The notes under the pieces were generated by a model. It saw only the letters and a program-made list of their open reading frames with translations, was not told where the DNA came from and did no database searches. From positions 806,001 through 870,000 of the forward strand of contig NZ_JAXCLW010000001.1 in the NCBI RefSeq assembly GCF_034044715.1: a stretch of 64,000 bases of DNA, written 5' to 3'. Numbering within the stretch: the first letter of the stretch is position 1; each line of letters opens with the position of its first letter. This document shows positions 17,285-26,450 of this stretch, piece by piece. Origin of the DNA: Dongia_B soli (GTDB lineage: Bacteria > Pseudomonadota > Alphaproteobacteria > Dongiales > Dongiaceae). A program made the translations under genes and the position numbers.

Positions 17285-18811
17285 ATGGTGGCCCGTGTTC
17301 GAACCGTCGCCTTCCAAGGCATCGATGTCCTGCCGGTGGATGTGCAAGTCCAGGTCTCCGGCGGGTTGCCGGCTTTCACCGTTGTCGGCCTGCCCGACAA
17401 GGCGGTGGGCGAGAGCCGCGAGCGGGTCCGGGCTGCCTTGGTGGCTATCGGCCTCGCGCTGCCGCCCCAGCGCATCACCGTCAATCTCGCACCAGCGGAT
17501 CTCCTGAAGGAAGGCAGCCATTTCGATCTGCCGATTGCCCTCGGCTTGCTGGCGGCGATGGGAGTGATCTCGGCTGAGGACGTCGCCCAGCAGATGGTGC
17601 TGGGCGAATTGGGCCTGGATGGCTCGATCGCACCCGTTGCCGGCGTGCTGCCGGCAGCCCTCTATGCGGCGCGGAGCGAGATGAGCCTGATCTGCCCGGC
17701 GAAGCAAGGTGGCGAAGCCGCGTGGGCCGGCGAGATCGAAGTGACCGCGCCGCCCAATCTGATCGCGCTGATGAATCACCTGAAAGGCACGCAGGTCCTC
17801 TCGCCTCCGGTGCCGCGTGTCGCCGAGGATGCCGGCCCCGATCTCGACCTCCGTGACATCAAGGGCCAGGAGAGCGCCAAGCGTGCCTTGGAAGTGGCGG
17901 CGGCCGGCGGGCACAACCTGCTGATGATCGGCCCGCCCGGTTCCGGCAAATCGATGCTGGCGGCCCGCCTGCCCGGCCTGCTGCCGCCTTTGGAGCCGGC
18001 CGAGGCGCTTGAGGTCAGCATGATCCACAGCCTCGCCGGGCAATTGACCGAGGGCAAACTGCTGCGCCGTCGCCCGTTCCGCGATCCGCATCATTCCGCC
18101 TCCCTGCCGGCGCTGGTCGGCGGCGGGATGCGCGCCCGGCCGGGCGAGATCTCGCTGGCGCATCAGGGCGTACTTTTCCTCGACGAATTGCCGGAGTTCC
18201 AGCGCGCCACCTTGGAAGCTTTGCGCCAGCCTCTGGAGACCGGCCGCGTCTCGATCGCCCGGGCCAATGCCCATGTCACCTATCCGGCGCGCGTGCAATT
18301 GGTGGCGGCGATGAATCCTTGCCGCTGCGGCCATCTTGGCGATCCGACGCTCGGCTGCGGCAAAGCCCCGCGCTGCGGCCAGGATTATCAGGCGAAACTC
18401 TCAGGTCCCCTGCTCGATCGCATCGATCTCCATGTCGATGTACCGGCCGTCAGCGCCGCCGATCTCAGCCTGCCGCCGCCCGCCGAAGGCAGCGCCGAGG
18501 TTGCCGCCCGCATCGCCAGGGCCCGCACCTTGCAACGCGAACGCTATGCGGCACTGACAGGCGCTGCCGTCGGCGCGCCAGCCACCAATGCCGAGGCCGA
18601 TGGCGAGATCCTGGAAAAGATCGCCACACCCGACCAGGCCGGCCGCAACCTGCTGACCCGCGCCGTCGAGAATTTCAAGCTCTCTGCCCGCGGCTATCAC
18701 CGCGTGCTGCGCGTCGCCCGCACCTTGGCTGATCTCGATGGCAAGGACAGCATCGGCCAGACGCAGATTGCCGAGGCGCTGACCTATCGGCGCGTCGGCG
18801 TGGGGCGGTAG
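17285..18811 (+). CDS. comM: YifB/ComM-family AAA+ ATPase
   Basis: 508-residue Mg-chelatase-like ATPase. An N-terminal Lon-like ChlI domain (about 20-150, with GLPAFTVVGLPD and the S/K-type segment KEGSHFDLPIALG) precedes the AAA+ core. The core has Walker A GPPGSGKSML, Walker B VLFLDELPEF and the zinc-like cluster NPCRCGHLGDP..C...RC. A C-terminal Mg_chelatase domain ends with SARGYHRVLRVARTLADLDG. In transforming bacteria ComM is a hexameric helicase that promotes branch migration of incoming DNA. The gene is widely kept in non-competent species too, so competence cannot be concluded. Confidence 0.92.
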   Translation: MVARVRTVAFQGIDVLPVDVQVQVSGGLPAFTVVGLPDKAVGESRERVRAALVAIGLALPPQRITVNLAPADLLKEGSHFDLPIALGLLAAMGVISAEDVAQQMVLGELGLDGSIAPVAGVLPAALYAARSEMSLICPAKQGGEAAWAGEIEVTAPPNLIALMNHLKGTQVLSPPVPRVAEDAGPDLDLRDIKGQESAKRALEVAAAGGHNLLMIGPPGSGKSMLAARLPGLLPPLEPAEALEVSMIHSLAGQLTEGKLLRRRPFRDPHHSASLPALVGGGMRARPGEISLAHQGVLFLDELPEFQRATLEALRQPLETGRVSIARANAHVTYPARVQLVAAMNPCRCGHLGDPTLGCGKAPRCGQDYQAKLSGPLLDRIDLHVDVPAVSAADLSLPPPAEGSAEVAARIARARTLQRERYAALTGAAVGAPATNAEADGEILEKIATPDQAGRNLLTRAVENFKLSARGYHRVLRVARTLADLDGKDSIGQTQIAEALTYRRVGVGR

Positions 18812-18837
18812 CTTTCCGCATCACGCCACGACCTCAG

Positions 18838-19878
18838 TTAGAACCTCGAAATCACCGTAATTCCGATCCCGCCGAATTTGTTCATTTCCATCAGCGCGGT
18901 CGGCGCTTCATCGAGGCTGATATGGCGGCCGATCAGTTTTTGCGGCGCGAGCTTGCCGGTTTTCAGCATGTTCATCATGGCGTCGTAGCGATAGGCCTGC
19001 ATGCCGTGGCTGCCATAGATTTCCAGCTCATGGCCGATCACCTGGGCCATGGGGATCTGCGGCGTAGCCTCATCGGCCAGCATCAGGCCGATCTGCACAT
19101 GGCGCCCGCGGCGGCGGAGATTGGCGATGGAATTGAAGCAGGTGGTGGGATGGCCGAGCGCATCGACCGAGACATGAGCCCCGCCCTTGGTGATCTCGCG
19201 CACCGCCCCGACCACATCGCCGGTTTCCTTGCCGTTGATGGTCGCGACCGCGCCGATTGATTTGGCGAAAGCGAGCTTGTCATCGGTCATGTCGATGGCG
19301 ATGACATTGGCACCCATGGCGGCGGCGATCATGATGGCCGAGAGGCCGACGCCGCCGCTTCCATGCACCACTACCCATTCCCCCGGCTGGACCCGCGCCT
19401 GATCGACCACTGCGCGGAAGGAGGTGGCGAAGCGGCAGCCGAGGCTGGCTGCGGTGGCGAAATCGAGATTGTCCGGCAGGCGCACGAGATTGGCATCGGC
19501 AAAATCCAGCGCGACATATTCGGCGAAGGAGCCCCAGGCGGTGAAGCCGGGCTGGAACTGATGTTCGCAAACCTGATGATGGCCGGCATGGCATTCGCCG
19601 CAATGGCCGCAGCCGGCGACGAAGGGCACGGTCACCCGGTCGCCGATCCGCCAGTTCTTCACTTCGCTGCCGATCGCGGTGATCGTACCCGCCAGTTCAT
19701 GGCCCGGCACATGGGGGAGCACGATATCGGGGTCATGACCCATCCAACCATGCCAATCGCTGCGGCACAGGCCCGTTGCTTCCACCTTCACAACGACGCC
19801 TTTCGTGCTCGGCGTCGGATCGGGAACCGTCTGCAAGCTGGGCGGTTCGCAAAACTGCTCGAATAGAACGGCTTTCAT
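18838..19878 (-). CDS. Zinc-dependent alcohol dehydrogenase (MDR family)
   Basis: NAD(P)-dependent medium-chain dehydrogenase of 346 residues. Catalytic zinc residues are expected in GLCRSDWHGW and the GHELAG segment. Four closely spaced cysteines in CGHCGECHAGHHQVC form the structural zinc lobe. The nucleotide-binding fold shows GSGGVGLSAIMIA. The substrate is unknown; sequence resembles generic zinc alcohol dehydrogenases acting on primary alcohols or aldehydes. It is convergent with comM and divergent from the LprI-like gene, so it appears to be a single-gene unit. Confidence 0.88.
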   Translation of the reverse strand: MKAVLFEQFCEPPSLQTVPDPTPSTKGVVVKVEATGLCRSDWHGWMGHDPDIVLPHVPGHELAGTITAIGSEVKNWRIGDRVTVPFVAGCGHCGECHAGHHQVCEHQFQPGFTAWGSFAEYVALDFADANLVRLPDNLDFATAASLGCRFATSFRAVVDQARVQPGEWVVVHGSGGVGLSAIMIAAAMGANVIAIDMTDDKLAFAKSIGAVATINGKETGDVVGAVREITKGGAHVSVDALGHPTTCFNSIANLRRRGRHVQIGLMLADEATPQIPMAQVIGHELEIYGSHGMQAYRYDAMMNMLKTGKLAPQKLIGRHISLDEAPTALMEMNKFGGIGITVISRF

Positions 19879-19981
19879 GGCATTCTCATTTGTTGAGTGT
19901 CATTGGTCAGCAACAGTGCAAGCATATCGGCGCGCCGGCCGGCAGACCAGTGCCGAGGTCAGACCGTATGAGGCAGTATCG

Positions 19982-20395
19982 ATGATGAAATTGATTGCAG
20001 CGGTTTTTCTGGCAGGGACCGTGCTGTGGCTGGCCGAAGGAGCCGCTATCCCTGTCGCCAAGGCGGATGACATCTACGACCGCTGCATCGATCAATCGGA
20101 CGGCACCAATGCCGCCTGGTCGCAATGCGGCGCTGCCTTCATCAAACGCGCCGACGACAACCTCAATGCCACCTGGAAGCGAGTCTATGGCGCGGCCGGC
20201 GGCCAGACCAAGCAAGATCTGTTGGCAGAGCAGCGAAAGTGGAACAGCTTCAAGGAAACAAGCTGCCGGTTCTATGCCAATGGCGATTGGGGCCGGCAGG
20301 GCCAGGTCCTGGATTATGCGGCCTGCCGGGCCGGTGTCATCGAGGAACGGACCAAAGCATTGGACGCCTACGGCAAATATTTCGCCCGGCAGTGA
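19982..20395 (+). CDS. LprI-like (DUF1311) secreted protein
   Basis: Exported protein of 137 residues with an N-terminal signal peptide (about 28 residues, ending near PVAKA-D). The mature part carries the DUF1311/LprI pattern: a leading Cys, NATWKRVYGA, then LLAEQRKWNSFKETSCRF and AACRAGVIEERTKAL. Four cysteines would give two disulfides in the periplasm. Some family members inhibit host lysozyme, but most are uncharacterised and that function is not shown here. Two tandem ATGs occur at the start; the frame is open further upstream, without a signal-like sequence. Confidence 0.8.
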   Translation: MMKLIAAVFLAGTVLWLAEGAAIPVAKADDIYDRCIDQSDGTNAAWSQCGAAFIKRADDNLNATWKRVYGAAGGQTKQDLLAEQRKWNSFKETSCRFYANGDWGRQGQVLDYAACRAGVIEERTKALDAYGKYFARQ

Positions 20396-20437
20396 CAGGT
20401 CGCACAAAGCCTGGGATTTCGTTCTTTGCGCGCCGGA

Positions 20438-20464
20438 TGCTAGACTGAATTTCGACGTCTAGCA
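20438..20464. repeat. 8-bp inverted repeat upstream of adenine deaminase
   Basis: TGCTAGAC (20438-20445) and GTCTAGCA (20457-20464) are perfect reverse complements around an 11-base loop, 30 bases before the ade start. TAGACT inside it also looks like a -10 hexamer. It could be an operator or part of the leader. Confidence 0.35.
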
Positions 20465-20493
20465 CGCCGGAGCGACCGGCCGGAGAGTGACCG

Positions 20494-22236
20494 ATGACCG
20501 AAAAGCGCCAGCGCATCGAACGGATCATCGACCAGGGCATGGGCCGGATGGAGGCCGACCTGGTCCTGAAGAATGGCCGTTTCCTGAATGTGGTCACGGG
20601 CGAAATCGCAACCGGCGACATCGCGATCTGCGGCGACCGCATTGTCGGCACCTATGACGCTTATCGTGGCCGACGCGAAATCGATCTCAAGGGCCGGATC
20701 GCCGTACCCGGCTTCATCGACTGCCATCTGCATGTCGAATCGAGCCTGGTGGCGCCGGCGGAATTCGATCGCTGTGTCCTGCCGCGCGGCACCACCACGG
20801 CGATCTGCGATCCGCATGAGCTCAGCAATGTGCTGGGAGTCGCCGGACTGCAATTCTTTCTGGATTCAGCCGAACAGACGGCGATGGATCTGCGCGTCCA
20901 GCTCTCGTCCTGCGTGCCGGCGACCCATCTGGAAACCGCAGGCGGGCGATTGGACGCCGCCGATCTCCTGCCCTTCCGTGATCATCCCAAGACATTAGGT
21001 CTCGCCGAATTCATGAATGTGCCGGGGCTGCTCCACAAGGATCCCAAGGTCCTGGATAAGATCGAAGCCTTCTGGGATGCGCATATCGACGGCCATGCGC
21101 CGCTGCTCGGCGGCCACGCCCTTAACGCCTATCTCGCCTGCGGCATCCGCAATTGCCATGAGACCACCAATACCGATGAGGCCTGGGAGAAGCTGCGCAA
21201 GGGGATGCAAGTCTTCATCCGCGAGGGGAGCGCCTGCAAGGACCTGCATGCCTTGCACAGCATCATCTCCACGACGACAGCGCCGTTCCTCGGCTTCTGT
21301 ACCGATGACCGCAATCCCCTGGATATCGCCGAGGAAGGCCATATCGATCATTTGATCCGCGAGGCGATCCGGCTCGGCGCCAAGCCGGCCGATGTCTATC
21401 GCCTGGCCAGCTGGTCGGCGGCGCGCAGTTTCGGCTTGCGCGATCGCGGATTGATTGCGCCGGGCCAGCGTGCCGATATCGTCCTGCTCGACGATCTCGA
21501 AAGCTGCGCCATCCATGCCGTGATCTCGGCCGGCCGGCTGGTCGATGACGAGCTCTTCGGCGCGCGGCGAATGCCGGAGGCGATCGGACGCAACTCGATC
21601 AAGCTTGCGCCCGTCGAAGCGGATCTCTTCCGCAGTCCCGCCGGCGGTCCCAGCGGACCGGTGATCGGTCTGCGCGAGGGCCAGGTGCTGACCGACTTCC
21701 TCACGTTGTCCCTGCCCTATCGCGACGGCGAGCGCATGCCCGATATCGCCAATGACGTGCTGAAGGTCTGCGTGATCGAACGGCACGGCCGCAGCGCCAG
21801 GGTGCAGAGCGGAAGCGTGAACGGCATCGGGTCGGTCGGACGCGGCTTCGTCAAAGGCCTGAAGCTGCCGCGCGGCGCCATGGCTTCCTCGATCGGCCAT
21901 GACAGCCATAATATCTGCGTGGTCGGGGCCAGTGACGCGGATATGGCAGTGGCGGTCAACCGGCTGATCGAGCTGGGGGGCGGTTTCGCCGCGGCGGAAA
22001 GCGGCCGTATCGTGACCGAGATGCCCCTGCCCCTCGGCGGCTTGATGAGCGACCGGAATTTCGAAACAGTGGCGCAACAGATCCGTGGCCTGCGCCAGGG
22101 CATCCGCGATCTCGGCTGTCCCTTGGCCGAGCCATTCCTGCAAATGGCCTTCCTGCCGTTGCCGGTGATTCCGCATCTGAAAATCACCGATAAGGGATTG
22201 GTCGATGTCGATCGTTTCGAGCTGATTGCTGCGTGA
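20494..22236 (+). CDS. ade: Adenine deaminase
   Basis: Converts adenine to hypoxanthine and ammonia in purine salvage. The 580-residue length and domain order fit the AdeC family of amidohydrolases. The metal-binding motif is DCHLHVESS (about residues 75-83), followed by CDPHELSNVLG, the bridging glutamate region LAEFMNVPG, GHAPLLGGHALNAYLA and the metal Asp in FCTDDRNP. The C-terminal family-specific domain has SIGHDSHNICVVG. It is transcribed alone between the LprI-like gene and the DUF2252 gene. Confidence 0.95.
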   Translation: MTEKRQRIERIIDQGMGRMEADLVLKNGRFLNVVTGEIATGDIAICGDRIVGTYDAYRGRREIDLKGRIAVPGFIDCHLHVESSLVAPAEFDRCVLPRGTTTAICDPHELSNVLGVAGLQFFLDSAEQTAMDLRVQLSSCVPATHLETAGGRLDAADLLPFRDHPKTLGLAEFMNVPGLLHKDPKVLDKIEAFWDAHIDGHAPLLGGHALNAYLACGIRNCHETTNTDEAWEKLRKGMQVFIREGSACKDLHALHSIISTTTAPFLGFCTDDRNPLDIAEEGHIDHLIREAIRLGAKPADVYRLASWSAARSFGLRDRGLIAPGQRADIVLLDDLESCAIHAVISAGRLVDDELFGARRMPEAIGRNSIKLAPVEADLFRSPAGGPSGPVIGLREGQVLTDFLTLSLPYRDGERMPDIANDVLKVCVIERHGRSARVQSGSVNGIGSVGRGFVKGLKLPRGAMASSIGHDSHNICVVGASDADMAVAVNRLIELGGGFAAAESGRIVTEMPLPLGGLMSDRNFETVAQQIRGLRQGIRDLGCPLAEPFLQMAFLPLPVIPHLKITDKGLVDVDRFELIAA

Positions 22237-22407
22237 CACGTGGAAAGAGAATGTAGTGCGGCTGCAGCTACGTTTTAGCTTTCTGCGACATGGCGCTGCC
22301 GATCATGTCGTCATCGCCAAGGCCAGCGCGGCTATATTGATGCACGCATAAAGGCGCCGTCTTATTAGGGGGCGATCGGGAACGCTGTCGGGGGATAGAG
22401 CTTATTG

Positions 22408-23745
22408 ATGCGTGCACGTAGAGCGAGGACGGTCGAGATAGACGCTGCCTATAGACCACCTGCGATTCGACGGTTGGTCGAACGTGATGCGGGCCGGGCA
22501 TCCGGACTCTTGGTCCGGAAGTACCAGCGCATGGCGGCGGATCCCTTCGCCTTTTTCCGCGGCGCTGGCCATATCTTTCATGCCGACTTTCCCACCGGTT
22601 TCGACGAGTTCCCGCTCGTCTGGCTGAACGGCGATTTGCATCTTGAAAATTTCGGCACCTATCGCGGCGACAATCGGCTGACCTATTTCGACCTCGGCGA
22701 TTTCGACGAAGGGGCGCTGGGACCGGCCAGCCGCGACCTGATGCGGTTTTTGAGCGGATTGCACCTTGCGATGCCGCTGCTGGGCCAGCCCGCCACGGTG
22801 GCGGACCGCTTGGCCCGCGCTTATCTCGCCGCTTATGCCAATGCCTTGCATGAAGGCAAAGCACTCTGGCTGGACCACCGTCTGGCCAGCGGCCTGATTG
22901 GCAACCTGATGACCAATCTCGAGCGCCGGCAAAGCTGCAGCGCCTGGCTGCGCAGCCGCGTCGAGGGGCAATATCACGGCCCCAGACGGGACAGCCGGCG
23001 CCTGCGCCTGGATGTCGGCAAGTTCATGCCGGTGCCGGCAGAATGGCGGGGCGCCGTCGAGCGCACAGTCGAGCGTCTGGCGAAGGACCAGGAACGGGCC
23101 GGCCAGGGCAGCTGGCATCTTCTGGATATCGCTTGGCGGGTCGCCGGATTGGGCACGTTGGGATTGCCGCGTTTCGGCGTGCTGATCCGCGTCGCGCAAG
23201 GCAGCGCCGGGCGGCCGATCACCACCGAGGGCGATCTGCTGCTGCTCGATCTCAAACAGCAGCCCGGCTCGGCAATGGCTCCCTATCTTCATCTTGACCA
23301 ACCGGATTTCGCCAGCGAAGCCGATCGGATCGTCGCGATCGAAAACCGCCTGCAGGCAGTAAGCCCCGCTTTGCTGCGGGCAGTTAAAATCAGCGGTCAG
23401 AGCTTTACGCTGCGGGAATTGCAGCCGGAAGCCGACAAGCTCGATCTGGCAAAGATTCTCGCTTCAAGTGGCCATCTCGAGTCAGCCGACTTGGCCAAGG
23501 CAGTCGAAACCATGGGCCGGCTGACCGCCTGGGCGCAACTTCGAAGCGCCGGCCGCCAGGGTTCGGCCATCGCCGACCAATTGATTGCTTTTGCCGGCCG
23601 CAAGGACTGGCGGCCGGATCTCTTGCGCGCCGGCCGCGCCATGGCCAAGCAGACGGAGCAATTGTGGCGGAACAGTCGCGACTGGCTAAGCACGGAATCC
23701 GGACGGCTGCGGGACGCCGCCGCGCTTGCCACTATGCCCGCATAA
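22408..23745 (+). CDS. DUF2252 family protein
   Basis: 445-residue protein of the DUF2252 family. Recognisable marks are FFRGAGHIFHADF near residue 48, VWLNGDLHLENFGTYR and YFDLGDFDEGALGPASRDLMRF. These resemble the catalytic HGDLHxxN and metal-binding DFD motifs of kinase-like (aminoglycoside phosphotransferase/HipA fold) enzymes. A substrate has not been established for the family. The ATG at 22408 is preferred over an overlapping upstream TTG. The gene stands alone; no neighbour suggests a pathway. Confidence 0.82.
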   Translation: MRARRARTVEIDAAYRPPAIRRLVERDAGRASGLLVRKYQRMAADPFAFFRGAGHIFHADFPTGFDEFPLVWLNGDLHLENFGTYRGDNRLTYFDLGDFDEGALGPASRDLMRFLSGLHLAMPLLGQPATVADRLARAYLAAYANALHEGKALWLDHRLASGLIGNLMTNLERRQSCSAWLRSRVEGQYHGPRRDSRRLRLDVGKFMPVPAEWRGAVERTVERLAKDQERAGQGSWHLLDIAWRVAGLGTLGLPRFGVLIRVAQGSAGRPITTEGDLLLLDLKQQPGSAMAPYLHLDQPDFASEADRIVAIENRLQAVSPALLRAVKISGQSFTLRELQPEADKLDLAKILASSGHLESADLAKAVETMGRLTAWAQLRSAGRQGSAIADQLIAFAGRKDWRPDLLRAGRAMAKQTEQLWRNSRDWLSTESGRLRDAAALATMPA

Positions 23746-23957
23746 CGGGCGATCACGAATTCGTCATTTTACCTCGCTAATTATCCGTTAATTTTATCGT
23801 GTTACGCAACCGGAGTGGGACTCTGTCCCGTATCTTGGCGGCAGTCAGGCTGTCGGGTGACGGTGGAGCCCCGCACCATGAGGTTGCCGGATTGCTCGTG
23901 ATCCGGAACGAAACGCCGCAGTCTCGGCTCGACCGCTTTTCCGGCCGGCCGCGATGA

Positions 23958-26330
23958 ATGATTGATGAAACAGCGCAGTTCTGGATAGTGACGGCAGCAA
24001 TACCAGCCTTTCTGACAGCGATGCCTGTGTCGCTGAATTTGGCCCTCACGGTATGCATCGCCGCTGCCTATCGCAGCCTGGGCGGCCGGCGGCTCGAGGG
24101 TTACGGCCGTCTCGGCCGCAGCCTGTGCGGCATCGCCTTGGGGGCGGCCGCCGCGGCTCTGGCCGTTATTGCCCCGCATGCCAGTGGGGCCGGCATGGAC
24201 AGCCTGGCGGAAGCAGCCGGGCTTCAGGGCGCGATGCGGGCCTGGGCCATGGTATTGCCGGCCCATGGTGCCGGCTTGCTGATCCTTGCCGTCATGCTGT
24301 ACGACCGCGTCATCGGCTTGCCCGCTTCCATCCTATTGCTGCTGGCCATGTTGCCCTTGGCCGGGCTATCGAGCTGGGCCATCATCGTCATGCTGCTGCC
24401 GGCCTGGCTGCTCGGATATGGCGATCGCTGGCTGCCATTATCTTGGCACCGCATTCTCGGCCGCTATGGCCTGGCTGCTCTCTTCCCCGCTTTACCGGTT
24501 CTGTGCCTCGCCACGGGTTTTGCCGCGTCCGGCAGTTGGACCATTCTGCCGGCCTTGCTTTTGGGCTTGCTGCATGTGCCCGCCTGCCTCGCGGTCCAGC
24601 ATCTGCTCAAATTGCAGGAAGAAGAGAGCCAACCGCGCGACCTACAACAGGCGTCGCGGGCATCGAGTGAGGCGGGTGCCCCCCGGATGGCGGGATTAAT
24701 TTCAACCGTACCGGCCACCGCGAAAGCCAAGCTCAACCCCGCTGTCCTGGAGCGGACCATTGCCGACCTGCCCGAAGGCATCGCGATCTTCGATGTCCAG
24801 GACCGGCTCATCGCCACCAACAGCGTCTACCGCAACCTGCATGCCGAATTCGAAGCGGAACTGAAACCGGGCGCGAGCTATGACGATCTGCTGCGGTTCG
24901 ATGTCATGCGCCGCGGCATCACGGGCGGCGACGGCACCGAGGTGGATGCCACGCGGAACGATCCTGAAGCCGTTATCGCCGGGCTGATGCAACGTCACCG
25001 CCATCTACCCTGGCGCCAGGAAATGCGCCGGCCGAACGGCCAATGGCTGCGGGTGATCGAATCGCGTTCCGGCGATGGCGGCACCTTGCGCATCGTCAGC
25101 GACATCACCGCGGTCAAGACCCGGGAATTGCGGCTGACGGAATTGGCCGAACGCAATGCGCTGCTGGCGACCGCCATATCCTCAGTCACCAGCGGCGTCA
25201 TCATCTGCGATGCGATGCGTGAGGACGTTCCGATCACCTTCGTCAATGCTGCCTTTTGCCGGATCACGGGGTACAGCGCCGATGAAGCGATCGGCCGCAA
25301 TTGCCGCTTCCTGCAAGGACGCGACACCGATCCGGCGACACTGGAACGGCTGCGCCGTGCGATCGAGCAGCGCCGGCCGGTCCAGGTGACGCTGAAGAAC
25401 TACCGCAAGGACGGCAAGCTATTCTGGAACGACCTGCATATCAGCCCCGTGGTCGACGATGACGGCAGCGTGCGGCAGTTCATCGGCATCATTCACGAGG
25501 CGACGGCGCGGATGCGGACCGAGGAATCCTTGCGCGAAGCGAAGAACCAGGCCGAGCTCGCCAATCGTTCCAAGACCGAGTTCCTCGCCAATATCAGCCA
25601 TGAATTGCGCACGCCCTTAAACGCCATCATCGGATTTTCCGAGGTGATGCGCTTAAGGCTATTCGGCAAATTGGGCGCCGAGCAATATGAAGGCTATGTC
25701 CGCGACATCCACGACAGCGGCCAGCATCTGTTGTCGCTGATCAACGACCTGCTCGATCTCTCCAAGATCGAGGCAGGGCGATATACGCTATCGCCGGAAC
25801 GCTGTCCCGCCGGCAATTTGCTGGATACCTGCCAGCGCCTGGTACGCGACCGCGCGACGATTGGCGGCTTGCGGCTATCCGCCGAGGTGGCGCCCGGCAC
25901 GCCCGATCTTTTTGTCGACCGTCGCGCCGCGCTGCAGATCATCACCAATCTGCTGAGCAATGCGGTGAAGTTCACCCCCGCGGGCGGCAGCATCCATCTG
26001 AAGGTGGAGCCGCTCGACAGCGGCAAGGCCGGCAAGAACAATATCGAGGTAGCTTTCGTCGCCATCACCGTGCGCGACACCGGCATCGGCATTGCCAAAG
26101 TGGATATCCCGAAGGTCTTGGCCGCCTTCGGCCAGGTCGACAATTCCCTGACCCGCAAGCATGACGGGACCGGTCTGGGCTTGCCCATCGTGAAGGCCCT
26201 GACCGAGCATCACGGCGGCACGCTGACCATCGACAGCGAACCCGGCCGGGGAACCATCGTTCGGGTCACCTTGCCGGCAGCCGTGATGTCGGAACCGGTC
26301 AAGGAAGCGGTGCAGGAAACGCTTCTTTAA
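23958..26330 (+). CDS. Membrane-anchored LOV/PAS sensor histidine kinase
   Basis: 790-residue kinase. The N-terminal ~220 residues contain about six or seven hydrophobic helices. A degenerate PAS (PAS_7-like, about 265-385, EGIAIFDVQDRLIATNSVY) follows. Next is a PAS with the LOV signature GRNCRFLQG, placing the flavin-adduct cysteine at Cys449. It keeps NYRKDGKLFWN, but the residue expected to be the signalling glutamine is Ile512 (FIGIIHE). The HisKA box FLANISHELRTPLNAI has phosphoacceptor His548, and the HATPase part has NLLSNAVKFTP and DTGIGI. No receiver domain is present and no partner regulator is adjacent. Blue-light sensing is inferred from the motif. Confidence 0.9.
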   Translation: MIDETAQFWIVTAAIPAFLTAMPVSLNLALTVCIAAAYRSLGGRRLEGYGRLGRSLCGIALGAAAAALAVIAPHASGAGMDSLAEAAGLQGAMRAWAMVLPAHGAGLLILAVMLYDRVIGLPASILLLLAMLPLAGLSSWAIIVMLLPAWLLGYGDRWLPLSWHRILGRYGLAALFPALPVLCLATGFAASGSWTILPALLLGLLHVPACLAVQHLLKLQEEESQPRDLQQASRASSEAGAPRMAGLISTVPATAKAKLNPAVLERTIADLPEGIAIFDVQDRLIATNSVYRNLHAEFEAELKPGASYDDLLRFDVMRRGITGGDGTEVDATRNDPEAVIAGLMQRHRHLPWRQEMRRPNGQWLRVIESRSGDGGTLRIVSDITAVKTRELRLTELAERNALLATAISSVTSGVIICDAMREDVPITFVNAAFCRITGYSADEAIGRNCRFLQGRDTDPATLERLRRAIEQRRPVQVTLKNYRKDGKLFWNDLHISPVVDDDGSVRQFIGIIHEATARMRTEESLREAKNQAELANRSKTEFLANISHELRTPLNAIIGFSEVMRLRLFGKLGAEQYEGYVRDIHDSGQHLLSLINDLLDLSKIEAGRYTLSPERCPAGNLLDTCQRLVRDRATIGGLRLSAEVAPGTPDLFVDRRAALQIITNLLSNAVKFTPAGGSIHLKVEPLDSGKAGKNNIEVAFVAITVRDTGIGIAKVDIPKVLAAFGQVDNSLTRKHDGTGLGLPIVKALTEHHGGTLTIDSEPGRGTIVRVTLPAAVMSEPVKEAVQETLL

Positions 26331-26424
26331 ACGGTGCCGGCGATTTCAGGGCCGGGCCGCGCTGACGAACGCACCCTGCGGCAGAAAATGATCGTCTATA
26401 TCGGAAGCCTGTAACCCTTGCCGC

Positions 26425-26447
26425 ACGCCGCCGGAGGCCGGCGGCAA
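26425..26447. terminator. Hairpin between convergent kinase and MBL genes
   Basis: An 8-bp GC-rich stem (26427-26434 with 26438-26445, 3-base loop) sits immediately beside the MBL hydrolase stop codon and downstream of the LOV kinase. There is no T run, so termination is only possible, in either direction. Confidence 0.35.
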
Positions 26448-26450
26448 TGA

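Noticed and set aside
17285..18811. comM as evidence of natural competence
   Set aside because: YifB/ComM genes occur widely in non-transformable bacteria, and no other competence gene is in the window.
20995..22239. 414-codon frame opposite adenine deaminase
   Set aside because: Adenine deaminase motifs on the plus strand are complete.
22237..22300. AGCTACGTTTTAGCT as a possible terminator after adenine deaminase
   Set aside because: The stem is only four to five bases and imperfect, with no stable extension.
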